A DNA stretch of 64,000 nucleotides from Siphonodentalium dalli (GCA_032622095.1 CP136064.1:251844484-251908483); one strand, 5' to 3'; positions 45,358 through 56,396 are shown, counted from the first letter of the stretch. Notes: generated by a model from the letters alone, not told the origin. Made by a program: numbers and translations.

Positions 45358-46292
45358 GCAACGCCGATGGCAATAAAGAGCGTTACTCGGTTAACAAGGC
45401 CAAATTTGGTCAATATAAAGAGCGTGCCTGCCTTAACCCCCCCGCAGTGCCGATGACGGTGATTTTGATGATTGGGAGTGGAGAACGAGTGCTCAGAGCT
45501 TCTCCAAAACGCCGCGGCGACGATTCCTGTGGGATTTTACCATTAGATGGGAAGTTTGAGCCCAATCGGTCCAGCCGTTTTCGAGTCTACAAAGGACACA
45601 TATATTTATATATTTATATACGGAGTTCTCATAATATATAGTAGACTAGCAGATTAGCCCGCCACTGGCGGGATTGGTCCCATGGCTTTGGTCGATCCAT
45701 TTATTTTTGTTTTCCAAGGTAACCCAGCACAGGCACTCCGACAGCATGTTATCATTTGCGGGTACCCGTTTCAAGGTCATGTTTGGTGGACAAAATAACC
45801 CGACAAAAATATTCCCCGTCCCGAGTTGACCATACCTAACAAATTTCACGTCGATGTCACCGCTGACGACTGAGATATCGCCCAAGGTCATTTGTGGGTA
45901 CCCGTTTCAAGGTCAAGGTCACCACAGGCGGAAAAACTGATCCGACGAAAATCTCCCCCGTCCCTTGGAAGCCCTAAGTGGGAAATTTCGTCTCGATATC
46001 CCAGTTTCCGAGACGGTCGATTGAGCCGTATTTATACTCGTGTATATAAACGCTCTTTAACAACGACACCGCAGATACGAACGATCCTTAATCATTAACC
46101 CATCAATTCCAACGACTGTGACAGAGCGAATGGTGAAGGAGTGCTCGGACGTTCTCAGAAGCGGCGCGATGGCACTTCTCGTGGCTTTTTATCCTTAGAT
46201 AGCAAGTTTGGGCTCAATCGGTCGAGCCGTTTTCGAGTCTATAAAGGATATACACATATACGGATGTCCCAAAATATATAGTAGATACGAGT
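45358..46292 (+). repeat. ~650 bp direct repeat with CCGTTTTCGAGTCTA tail
   Basis: GTGCTCAGAGCTTCTC...AAACGCCGCGG...GGTCCAGCCGTTTTCGAGTC (45489-45590) recurs with changes at 46140-46245. Each is followed by an AAAGGA-ATA tract and by ATATATAGTAGA. Between them lies ACTAGCAGATTAGCCCGCCA (45647), also found after the CR1-like fragment at 43715. The AATCGGTCCAGCCGTTTTCG style of tail resembles RTE-type LINE 3' ends, but no RTE coding remains. Confidence 0.55.
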
Positions 46293-46489
46293 TCGACGAC
46301 AAGTAATATGTTCAAGTGACTCAAAAGAAAATATAGAATGACGATAAATATATTTTATAACATATACATTGCAAATAATATTATTGGGACGAAAAGTTCC
46401 GTATTATGATGATGATGGTGATGGTGATGATGATATAATTGATAGAACAAACCACTATTATTATGATCGTGTAGTTATCTGTTTACAAT

Positions 46490-47215
46490 ACGTATCAATT
46501 GACATATACGCACCCGTTCCCTCATTAAAATCAACATATTTCGACCGAATTCGGGGAACTCCGCAAATGGATCTCCACAAATAGAGACCTACTGCAAATT
46601 GTCACACCGATCAGCACCTAATTAACGAACCGGTGGCCGACTCGGCTGTGTCCGACTAACCTCTTAAAAATATGTATCAATTGAGATATACGCACCCGTT
46701 CCCTCATTAAAATCAACATATTTCGACCATTTTAGGGGACTTCCGCGAATTCGGGACGTCCGCAAATTGATCTCCGCAAATAGGGGACCTACTGTCAATT
46801 GCCACACCGACCATCACCTAATTAACGAACCGGTGACTGACTCGGCTGTCTCCGACTACACTCTTTAAAATACGTATATATTGACATATACGCATTTCAC
46901 AAATAATCTTTTTAATATCTTCTATTTGTAATTGGCATAGCTTATCACACACCAAAATCAACGACAATAAACAAAATTAAAATTCCAACTACACCTTTAC
47001 CGGACTCGACCTCGGCGTCGCACTTCAACGTTTAGTGTGTCCCAAAAATTCCCATTTCTATAAAATAGAACTCCCATGCGACCACTATGCACCAAGAATC
47101 TCCAGCTTATTATACACCTTTTACCGGACTCGGCCTCGGGGTCGCACTACAACTGTTAATGCGTCCCAAAAAAACAAACAATTTCTATAAATAAAACCCC
47201 CATGGCCTATGCACT
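46490..47215 (+). repeat. Two adjacent tandem duplications (~190 and ~130 bp)
   Basis: Unit A (46490, 46669, start of a third at 46868) has ATATACGCACCCGTTCCCTC, CAACATATTTCGACC, a CCTAATTAACGAACCGG block and CGGCTGT-TCCGACTA. Unit B (~46990 and ~47112) has ACCGGACTCG-CCTCGG-GTCGCAC, GTGTCCCAAAA and ATTTCTATAAA. Non-coding. Confidence 0.75.
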
Positions 47216-47219
47216 ACCA

Positions 47220-47640
47220 AAAGACAGCAGACTAGATTACATCCGGAGGGCGAAATAATCTGAATGATCATTTCTTTCAGCAATGGTATTTTAGTATCTC
47301 GGGGTTCAACAGAGGAAAATTGTATAATGCCATTAAACCTTATCCAAGTTTCAGTAAATATCTTATTCACATACCATTTGATTTTGTCAAAACATTTGAC
47401 GAAAATCCGAACATGTGCAGATGGAAATATAACAATAGTGAAAACAATAGCAAAATATGTGGTGTTTTAGGGGATGAATTCCATTTTGTTTTAGAATGTG
47501 ACGTAATTAAATAACTCAGAGAGAAATACGTCAATACCTCCCGCAATAATATTGGAGATAACCACTTAGAGAGAAATTCCACGATTTACTCACTATATGT
47601 ATATTTCTAAAAAGTGCGTTCAAAGGGATAAAACAGTAAT
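47220..47640 (+). pseudogene. LINE ORF2 C-terminal fragment
   Basis: The plus-strand frame reads YNAIKPYPSFSKYLIHI, a CRWKYNN block and ICGVLGDEFHFVLECDVIK. After a stop the similarity resumes as LREKYVNTS, typical of the Cys-His tail of the LINE family at 5-10 kb (LGDEYHHLMEC there). The first Cys pair is partly lost. It is a short, decayed fragment without a detectable RT domain. Confidence 0.6.
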
Positions 47641-48368
47641 CTTACATGAAGGGAAGCAGTGAAGCTGAAGGTACAGAACATAATGGAAAGAGCTATTGGC
47701 ATTTCCGTTATGTTGTGTAAATCTTCAAAACCAGTGTCACTTAGCCAAATCAGTAAATTACATGTATAGATTTTGGGACTTATTGAGCAATAATTAAGGT
47801 GAGAATCAGTGATCGCGAAACCAACAGAAAACTTTGGAGCGACAAGTTTTTCGTTCGCAGCATTTTCGTATTATAGGTGACATCCAGGCGCCCTGAACGG
47901 CCGTTCGCCTCAAATTTGCAGGCATGAGGTCCCTTTCAGACACAGTGACATCTCTCTTGTAGTTAAAAGCCAATCAGTGGGTTGGAGTGTTGGCGTATAG
48001 CATATATTGATACATCAAGTCCTCGTCTGGCTCCCTGTGTGTACTTATGGCTACACCTTACACAATGGTGAACGGTTTGATGATCTTTTTCTCTCCATTT
48101 CGGATCAGACATCTGCACTGCCTTCATTGTTCAGAGTCGCGGTGTGTCCTGTACTACGTCTACCATATCAACAACATGGTGACCATGGGTAGTCCCACAA
48201 TGAACCTGCAAGTCATTGAAATACACACGTTCTGCTTATGTTTCCTCGTAATTGACATACCTGTTCCGAGGCAACGGTCATGTTTTGTCTTTGGAGCACA
48301 CACGTCTTACAGTGACTTGTTGTACTATCTGATTATGTTCGAGCCTCCATTGCCTCATCAAGTTTCTG
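47641..48368. other. No gene recognised
   Basis: Two overlapping plus-strand frames (48007-48192, 48047-48409) lack domain resemblance. No repeats were seen. Low repeat content relative to the rest of the window makes this a candidate unique-sequence interval. Confidence 0.45.
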
Positions 48369-48557
48369 TCACTTTGAGGGAGATGAGCAGCGAGCGGGGG
48401 AATCGTTAAATGATTGAATAAGCAGAAACACTTGAAACTTCAGGTATACAGGAATATCATAGTATGATTTTGTTGTGAGTGAAATAGTTGAAGCCCATGA
48501 GATGAGTCTATTTAATTCTTCCTCGGGTAAATTAGCGAACAACCGACTGACCGGCAT
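48369..48557 (-). CDS. Possible host exon (unassigned)
   Basis: The minus-strand frame of 62 codons starts ATG, and a CAG acceptor-like site sits at its fourth codon. Composition is protein-like (LFANLPEEELNRLISWASTI, then a hydrophobic LKFQVFLLIQSF). No family recognised. It lies downstream, on the same strand, of the receptor-like exon candidate at 48767-48822, so the two could belong to one gene; that is conjecture. Confidence 0.25.
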   Translation of the reverse strand: MPVSRLFANLPEEELNRLISWASTISLTTKSYYDIPVYLKFQVFLLIQSFNDSPARCSSPSK

Positions 48558-48766
48558 TGGATTTTAGGATCTCAATAGAGAGAACAAAGCTAACACACAT
48601 GTGCTAGAACACACGGTTCAACTTCCTAATTTTGGCTGTTATTCTTTGGTAAACGCTTGAGCTGGCAGATGAGTCCAGTATCATATGAACACGGTGTATT
48701 GTATTTTATGTTGATGTCCCCCTGGCCCTGCAGCACTGATGATATCGGTCCACATTCAAGTTGCAC

Positions 48767-48822
48767 AGTATCGACCATACTGTCAAGGGCATTGACAAAT
48801 ATGTTGACATTGATATCAACTT
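48767..48822 (-). CDS. Possible exon of a Cys-loop ligand-gated channel
   Basis: Minus-strand codons read VDINVNIFVNALDSMVDT. This aligns without gaps to the beta-strand segment of the extracellular domain of glycine/GABA/glutamate-gated chloride channels (pattern V-V-NIF-N-S-T), which in vertebrate glycine receptors is a separate small exon. A pyrimidine-containing acceptor (ACTTTCACCGTCAG) directly precedes the exon, and a weak donor (ACT|GTGCAA) follows. The exon would be 56 bp, shorter than the usual 68 bp. No flanking LGIC exons, Cys-loop or membrane segments were seen, so it could be a pseudoexon or chance. Confidence 0.3.
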
Positions 48823-48929
48823 CTGACGGTGAAAGTCGTGGTTTACAATCACTTAACATATGTACTCCAAACGACTGGTCCGGTAAAACAAAGGTTCATG
48901 GTAATCAGCTAATCCAACTAAATTAAGGA

Positions 48930-50126
48930 TGTCTAGCTTGACATGTTAACAGCTGATTCGCATACAATTCGCGTTTTTCCATATAGTAAAAAGAGATTGC
49001 TGGCGGTTGTATGAATGTTGTTTCAACTCCATGGCGGCATTCGGCTGACTCTGTTCCACACGCATGTGTCTTCACCGAGGTAAACATTCCCTGTTATGAC
49101 CGAACTGTTTTCTGCGTGTTAAGTGATGTGAAACACTCCGCTATGGCGATCGAAGAGAAATGGACAATAATCATGCTAAACGTAGTTTTTTTTTTTTACA
49201 AATATGATATCCCACTTATCAAACACGGCCATTTTTGTATATCAATTCAATACAGTGACTCTCGGTGGCGAAATCGTTTGCTTAGTTTATTCAATAATTG
49301 CCGATAGTTGCGTTGTAAATATTTACAAATGATTATAGTTCAGACGATATTTTCTATGGAGTGGTACGGTTGATTTGTTTGCGATTGTAGGCGATGTTAG
49401 TACAATTCTACATTCCTCCAATTGGCATATCACATCAGTACTAACTTATCAGTTTCACGCACCTGAACAAACCCCTAATATGTCTTTAAGAACCATCGAC
49501 CCGTTGGAAATTATAACCTCATTTACTTTACTTTATGGCATGAAAAATATTTAAAACTTTACTGTTTATAGAGTACCAAGAACTTCTCTGAAATAGACTT
49601 TTTACAACAGTGCAGTTCATTATCCATGATATCATATTTGAAGATCATGAGAGGAGACTTAATTAATCTTGATCAACAATACAATTTAATAATTATTTAC
49701 ATTTAGAAAGGCAACTACCCATACATACTGTTCTATATCTGAGAATGTTCATTCCATGCCTGTTGCTCAAAAAACAAATTGGGCCGAGGTAAGTTCTGGA
49801 TCATGGGTTCATCACCAAGTTAAAGCTGACCACCATATCTCTTAACAATGAGGCCTAATTGCAGTTGATTGAAATTGTGCTGGACTATTTGTGACGTCTT
49901 TATTCTTCACTATAAGAATATATGGGGTCTGATCATACTATGATGATATATTCTGTAATTAAAAACTTAACTCAACATTATGATACAAATGAAGCATCAT
50001 CACATAGAGCCAATATAATAATATAAGCTATTTGGTGATTGGAGTGTTGTGTGAAATTATTAAATATTCTAGATGTTCTTGGTATCGAAATGAAAGGAAA
50101 ATATTATATTTCAATTTCAATGGGCG
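48930..50126. other. No gene recognised
   Basis: A 98-codon plus-strand frame (49011-49307) has no recognisable domain. Otherwise AT-rich DNA without repeats shared in the window. Confidence 0.45.
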
Positions 50127-50163
50127 ACTCGCATAGATAAGAGAATGCATTGGCACAAAGTTT
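50127..50163 (-). repeat. Solo arm of the piggyBac-like MITE
   Basis: CGACTCGCATAGATAAGAGA then ATGCATTGGCAC is a one-mismatch copy of a single palindrome arm of the MITE, 30 bp before complete copy 2. It is an orphan fragment of another copy. Confidence 0.65.
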
Positions 50164-50189
50164 TCGTAAAATTCAGTAAGCTCCAGTGG

Positions 50190-50589
50190 TTAACCCTTTA
50201 CCCAACAGAACGGCCCTGTGCCAATGCATTCTCTTATATATGCGAGTCGACCATAGGTCGCCTCGCATATATAAGAGAATGCATTGGCTTAACACATTAA
50301 ATATTATAAAATTGTTAAAGAATGTAAGAAAAAATGGTAAAAAGTGTTAAAAAAAGATTTTTTTTAGGCCAATGCATTCTCTTATATATGCGAGGCGACC
50401 TATGGTCGACTCGCATATATAAGAGAATGCATTGGCACAGGGCATAACTGTAACTATCACAATGTGGTCAAGGAGTCGGTTCCAATGATATCCATATTTG
50501 TATGGTTCTATTGAGACAGACCGAAGATATTTTAGGCTGTTGAAGCTTTATTTGGCCGGTTTTGGCCGGTTTGTTGGGTAAAGGGTTAA
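50190..50589 (+). mobile_element. piggyBac-like MITE, copy 2 (392 bp)
   Basis: TTAA at 50190-50193 and 50586-50589 flanks CCCTTTACCCAACA...TGTTGGGTAAAGGG. The interior matches copy 1 at nearly every position. Palindromes lie at 50220-50287 and 50368-50436; each has ~33 bp arms around ATA or TAT and is perfect except near the loop. This copy has fewer mutations in its palindromes than copy 1. Confidence 0.85.
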
Positions 50590-50596
50590 ATTAATA

Positions 50597-50910
50597 ATTG
50601 TCTCCCAATAGAAACGGGCTCCGTTCGTCTGTTCGTCCGTCCGTCACACTTTTTAGTACATTCATGGTGTAATGATCTCCTCCTACAGATTTCATCCCAG
50701 AGATTTGAAACTTCAGAATATTATTGCCCATATATTGAAGATGTGCAACATGTATATAGATGACGGAAAAATAATTTTTTGACGGAGTTATTAACCCTTT
50801 TCGACTTAAAGAAATTTAAAAAAAATGTTGAAATGTTCTAACAAAGCGGCATCGACTTGTCACGTTTTCTGGGGACACTGTGGTCCAGCCGACCTTTTAT
50901 ATTAGATTAA
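50597..50910 (+). mobile_element. GTCCCCC-ended repeat element, copy 2 (short)
   Basis: It starts TTGTCTCCCAATAGAAACGG followed by CGTCTGTTCGTCCGTCCGTC and ends CTGGGGACACTGTGG then CCGACCTTTTATATTAG. The interior is a single unit with TTTTCGACTTAAAG, without the tandem expansion of the other copies. Confidence 0.5.
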
Positions 50911-50924
50911 AGTCATAATACAAA

Positions 50925-51050
50925 TGTATGTGTAAGTGTGTGCATATGTATATGTGTGAATGTATGTGTGTATATGTATATGCATATGTGTATATATATA
51001 TGTATAGCTATGTATATGAATGTATATATATGTATATGTGCATTTATTAT
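50925..51050 (+). repeat. TATG/TATA-rich microsatellite
   Basis: Alternating GTATATGTATATGCATATG-type sequence, about 125 bp. Confidence 0.85.
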
Positions 51051-51343
51051 ACTGGAAGATTATCCCTTAACCTCATCCATCATTATACTGCTCGACACCC
51101 ATAATTGAAATTAATGATCATTCAATCGCCTAGTGATAAGTTGGTACTCAGGCGCTATGTCATCCTGTGGAATGTAGAATTCTACTAACATCGCAGAAAA
51201 TTTCTAAGAAATTGACCATACCACTCCATCGAAAACATCGTCTGAACTTCGCCCAGTTGTATGGCGGGTGCAAATTAAATTTCACAAACATGATAGATAG
51301 CTTGGTTCAAGGGGTGGGTGCAGTTGGAAATGTCAAGGTGGAC

Positions 51344-51811
51344 CAAGTCTGAGTTTAGTGAGCCTGTCATTTGGAGAATGAGGTTCCTAGAGGGTGCATT
51401 TAGTGACGCTATCCCGCATAACGGGCTAGCATTGGTAACTAAATTCACCCTCTGGGGACCTCAATCTGCTTAAGCCTCACTTCTCTGGAAAGTTTCTTCT
51501 ATTATAATTTTTTTATAGAAACTTCTTCACATAGATTCTATTTTATTTTAGTTTAGTTTCTCTAGATCCCCAAATTGGCAGACGACATATTGCATAAACG
51601 ATCGAGGTTCCCAAATGGGCATACATCACAATATTCACAATTTGGGAACCTGAATCTGAGTCTATATCTCCCATAGAAGATTAAGCCATGCAGAATGAGA
51701 TTCCCAGAGGGTGAATTTAGTTATGCTAGCCCGCTATGCGGGATAGAGTCACTAAATACACCCTCTGGGGACCTCATTCTGCAAATGACAGGCACACTAA
51801 ACTCAGGCTTG
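51344..51811. mobile_element. 468 bp TIR element, hAT-like ends
   Basis: The left end CAAGTCTGAGTTTAGTG and the right end, reverse complement CAAGCCTGAGTTTAGTG, begin ~125 bp inverted repeats that include GTCATTTG-AGAATGAGGT and AGAGGGTG. Each long repeat is itself partly palindromic (TAGCCCGC / GCGGG around the centre). The same modules build the 228 bp element at 62989. Flanking 8 bp (AGGTGGAC versus GACATACC) do not match, so target duplication is lost or altered. Non-coding. Confidence 0.7.
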
Positions 51812-52170
51812 GACATACCCCAACGGAGACCCTATATCCACGGCCCTGTTTCTGCTGTAGTCGATACACAAGTCAATACTGACCAACAGTTCTGTCCCAC
51901 AGGGCTATGTGTGCATTACACAAAAATCCATTTTAATGACAAAATGTGACATCGACGTGTCAATATAAAATTATAAACAATTATTTGCAAATATTACCTG
52001 CCCCCTGAGCCTTTTACACCGCCAGTGGTTATAAAACCATATTTGTTTTTAATTAGGATGTTCACTCACGCTTAAGCAATCAAGCGATCACTAGTTGACG
52101 CGCTTCTCGGATTCCATTGAATGCCACCTGGATTTCATTTATGAGCAAAATTGAATACTGAATATCACAC
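51812..52170. other. No gene recognised
   Basis: No domain or repeat seen. Confidence 0.45.
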
Positions 52171-53114
52171 CATCATATCAGGGACGTGGCTAGGTGGTCT
52201 CCGTGGGGGTGTCCACCTTGTAGAATTCCAACTGCACCCCCTTGAATCAGACCAAATACAAGTTTTACATAATTCCATTTGCACCCCCTTGCACCTCATT
52301 GTTCAGGCCTAATAGCCTATATATTCATAAACAATGGTTCTATATATATTTATATCCGGTATGAGAACATTAAGATATTTGAACCTGAAAATTGCATAAA
52401 TCCTAACATCTAGTGGTCTAACTCCAGACAAATGCACGAGGCTACGGACAAAAGACCAGGACACGCCGGGCCGACCATGCGAAAATTTTGAAAACTAAAC
52501 AAGAAAATCGCAAAATCCTAGCATCTAGACTGGCCTCAAGCTTTCCTAGTGTTGGAAATTTCAAACCTCATACTCTCCCTTAGGTTGGAAAATTCTCCAA
52601 CTGATGACCATTTCAGTCCACAGTTTTGACCATGGTTCTGCCCGGTGTGCGAAAATTTATTTTAATCTGGACAAGAAAATAGCAAAATCCTAGAGTTGGA
52701 AATTTCAAACCTGATACTCTCCCTTAGGTTGGAAAATGTCCAACTTATGACAATTCCAATGTTGACCAAATGTATGACAATATTGTTTTCTTAAATTAAC
52801 TAGCAGTTTTTGACTGGCCATGGGGGAGGGAGCAGGACACAAGCTTTCCAAGTGTTGGAAAATTTCCAGCTGATGGCCATTTCACTCCAATAAATTGACC
52901 AAAAGTAGGAAAATATGCAAATAGTGGTCCCAAAAAAAAAATTTCCCCACAAAAATTGTTTGAAAATCAAACTACAAGAACATTTTCAACCTATTGTTGT
53001 GGTGTGGAATTTCCAACTAATGTTGTATCAGCTATGACATTTCATACTGTTGAAAATTTTTACCCCTCCCCCCCCCCGAAAAAAAAACCCTGTCGCCACG
53101 TCCCTGCATCAAAT
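52171..53114. mobile_element. 928 bp hAT-like element (CAGGGACGTGGC ends)
   Basis: CAGGGACGTGGC at 52179 and GCCACGTCCCTG ending at 53106 form 12 bp terminal inverted repeats. The flanking octamers CATCATAT and CATCAAAT agree at 7 of 8 bases, fitting the 8 bp duplication of hAT transposons. The interior has several diverged TTGGAAATTTC / CCAACTGATG repeats. No transposase. Degraded relatives occur at 2690-3260 and 11040-11267. Confidence 0.7.
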
Positions 53115-53654
53115 ACTTCCCTGTCAAATTATTTTTGGGCTGATGATTTTTTGAATTTTTTTCCGAGATCAAATATAAAATATAAAGAATAATAACATTA
53201 TCTTGAAGTCAATGAAAAGCATTTCAGTGTAAAAGCAATAAAATTGGAGTCAACTGCCGGTGTTTATTTTTACAATATGATCCTGCTTGTGGTTATGTTA
53301 CTGCCACCCCAGATGGCGGGGTGGTTGGCCAGGTAGCAGAACACATATTTTCGACCCTGTGTCTGCAAATTTATTCAACCCCCCCCCGCTCTTCTGGAGT
53401 TTAAAAGAAAATTCAAAATGACACCCTTCTAAAGTTAACATCGCTTGTATAAACTCATAAACACCAGCGCTGGTTAGTCTTCAAAACCTACAGACCATAT
53501 ACCAACAGACCATGCCCTCTAAACAAGACCTTATGGTCCAGTGTGTTTTCTCAGGGAGCGATATGAAAACAAAATTCGGATGTTAATCTCGGAACAACGC
53601 GTCCTATAATTATATGTATCTTAGAATTATCATTAAACTGTGATTATATTCGGT
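53115..53654. other. No gene recognised
   Basis: A C-rich run lies at ~53381. No conserved frame. Confidence 0.45.
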
Positions 53655-54365
53655 TATTGTCCCCCTGATATTCCGTCGGAGGTGTATAGTAATGACCCTC
53701 GGGCATTCGTGCGTGCGTCCGATTGTAACTTTGTCCGAGCCTGTATTCTGTCATTTTCTGGTAATTTTTTTTTAACTTGGCACATATATCAACCAGCATG
53801 GGAACCTGCGCACCTGCGATTTTGAGTTCAGTGGAAGTAATATTGGCAGAGATATTGCCATTTTTGACATCGAATCGTACATCCTGGGACGCATCTTTCG
53901 TCAGAGCCTGTATTCCGTCATTTTCCAGTTTTTTTTAAAAACTTGGCACAGATCTGATGTCAACATCTGGGAATCTGCGTACTTGCGATTTTGAGTTCAG
54001 ACGAAGTCATTTTGGTGGAGTTATTGCGCTCAAAGACATCGATTCGTACATCCTGGGACGCATCCTTTGTCCGAGCCTGTATTCCGCCATTTTTCTGTCA
54101 TTTGTTTTTAACTTGGCACATATATAGGTAAACCAGCATGGAAACCTGAACGCCTAAGGTTTTGAATTCAGTCGGAGTCATTTTGGCGGAGTTATTGCCG
54201 TTTTTCGACATTAGTGAATATGCGCTTTGTGTCATATTGGTGTAAGTAACCTATATACAACCCCCTACAGTTTGTAGTATATAGGGATCTGAAACCCATA
54301 AATCCTTCAAACCTACCACCTTCGTCGGGGGGACATTTTGGTCAGCGACCTTTTATATTGTATAA
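53655..54365 (+). mobile_element. GTCCCCC-ended repeat element, copy 3
   Basis: The left end is TTATTGTCCCCCTGATATTC and the right end CGGGGGGACATTTTGG then GCGACCTTTTATATTG. Inside are three ~168 bp tandem units (53775, 53941, 54111 for ACTTGGCACA), each with GAGTTCAG / TTATTGCC, CATCCTGGGACGCATC and GAGCCTGTATTCCG. The terminal architecture equals copy 1, but the internal unit is unrelated or strongly diverged. Confidence 0.55.
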
Positions 54366-55487
54366 TTATGGCATCTACCCAATGCGGATGTATTATATCA
54401 CTAAATTTATCTATCTTACATCACTGTGTATATCCGACACCGGAAATTATGCACACAATATGCCGATATTTTTTTACCGAATATTCGTGATTGTTAAAAA
54501 CCAGAACACATCAGGAAGATAACATCCCTCTGAATACCAGTAGAGTATATTGTACTTATAAAATATACTATCTGTCCATTCTGGATATAAAGTGTGTCCT
54601 CAGAAATCCCGATTATAAATTTACGTTAAATTATACGGATCGTCTGCAACTTGGTCTGATAAACACCGATTTTCTTATATATAAAACGTCTGTATGTTTA
54701 CATATTGTTACGCACATGACGTAAGAAAGGTCCACAATGACTTACATAGCAACAAACATGAGTTGTTCGGCTCTTTGTTAAGACATAATTAGTTGGTGTA
54801 CGGCGAATTGCAGGAGCACTGTCGTGCAAATTTCAATTCGCATGTTTTGTTACTGCACGGCATATTGCAAGCCCAAAACTATATCTGCCAATTGTATGCA
54901 AATAATTGGATCAAAAGAGGAGTCATGTCATTACACATCATTACGGTGACGTTGTGTCATGTTGTTGCTTTCCAGCTCAATGGAACACCACGTGTATGCC
55001 AATTCAATGATGACCTATTTTTAGCTTTAAAATCACAACAGATGTAGCTATCTATCAAAACTCAAGTTGGCATGATAAATTTGAAGGTCTTCTTTGAAAT
55101 TTAACACAAACTGTCATATTTGGCGATGGTTATGATACATATTTCCCCGAAACGCCAAACATTGAAATGAGCATTAATGGTCATAGACCTCCCATTTACT
55201 AATGTTCGAAGTCAATCTTAGTTCACAACAAGTCTGACTTCACACACCAGCACTGGTTGGTAACTGCACTCCGACAATGGTTTTATAAATATAAAACAAA
55301 ATGTGCTGCGAACTATGTGAATTATGTCTTGGTGTCATTATAAATGTCAGCATTGTAACATCTGCATTATACATGTAGCTCGATAAAAGGAGCAAGCAGA
55401 TGTTCATTTTAAATTTATAAATTGCCTACATAAGGAGTGAAAGTGAAAATGAAAAACATATTTATTTGTGACCAAACCTCCCTTTCA
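54366..55487. other. No gene recognised
   Basis: Frames at 54491-54724 and 54793-55047 have no recognisable family. No repeats seen. Confidence 0.45.
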
Positions 55488-56060
55488 AGTGTATTTATTG
55501 CCCCTCCCCCTGACAATTTTGGAGAACTATTGTAATCAGTGGGGTCAGTTCGTTCGCGAGTCCGGTCGAGTGTCCGTTCAATTTCTTGCCAGGCTGTTAA
55601 CTCCAGTTCAAACTGATCGAAACGACACTTCGTATGAGGTATGACAGTTACATTATTGAGGTCAATTTCAATTATGGTTCTAGTCCGATGATCTTTTTCT
55701 CTGATTAGTGACTCTTTTTTTTACTTAGAAATTGCTATTTCCATGTTGTCCGGATAATAATTCCGGTGAATAATATCCGATTGGAACGAAACTTGGTACG
55801 AGTAATAAACATTACATTATTGAGGTCGAGTTCCAATATCGTTCGGGTCAGATGATATTTATTAGAGGTCCTTTTCAGACCTATAAATTGCCAGTTTCGT
55901 GTTGTCCGGATAATTCCAGTTAATATCAACTAATCCCAACTGAACATTGTTCAAGTCAACTTTGAATGTAGTTCCGATATGCTGATTTTTGACGGAGCTA
56001 TCTCACTTTTTCGACTATAGAAATATAAACTGTTTCCACTTAGAATCTGCCTGTTATTAT
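55488..56060 (+). repeat. Related ~160 bp repeats (CATTATTGAGGTC)
   Basis: CATTATTGAGGTC occurs at ~55651 and ~55815, with a third diverged copy near 55947 (CATTGTTCAAGTCAAC). They are preceded by CCGGATAAT-CCGGT-AAT and followed by TTCGACTATAGAAAT-type text. Layout resembles the body of the GTCCCCC elements; the left part starts TTATTGCCCCTCCCCCTG. Confidence 0.5.
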
Positions 56061-56105
56061 TCCATCATGTACAGTGTTTTTCTGAGCTTGTGTCTCATAT
56101 GGTTG

Positions 56106-56396
56106 CTATAGCACACTTTGCGACATGGTTCCACGTCTTGATGTGTGTATCTTCAGGGAATACTTGAATTTAGTTTTAAATCCGCATATCTCACATGCTG
56201 TTCCGTCGCCTATCTGAACAGACTCTACTATGGGTGCGATCTCAAATGATGACATTTGGACATAATGAATACCTCGTTCGCAATTTGTGCCATTTATACA
56301 TACACACAGTACATGTAAATGGCGCTTTGAATGGACATCACGATGTGGACATGGTGTTATCTGATTATTGACCTGGCCATTATAACCCCAGTGCAT
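56106..56396 (-). CDS. Possible C2H2 zinc-finger exon or relic
   Basis: The minus-strand frame (96 codons) ends in CEICGFKTKFKYSLKIH, which has the C-x2-C-x12-H spacing of a C2H2 finger. The second His is missing in this frame (next residues TSRRGT), so the finger is broken, frameshifted or coincidental. Upstream residues are Cys-rich without a second clear finger. Confidence 0.22.
   Translation of the reverse strand: MHWGYNGQVNNQITPCPHRDVHSKRHLHVLCVCINGTNCERGIHYVQMSSFEIAPIVESVQIGDGTACEICGFKTKFKYSLKIHTSRRGTMSQSVL

Noticed and set aside
54400-55050. Two plus-strand frames as a divergent LINE or host exon
   Set aside because: No RT, endonuclease or other motif could be recognised.
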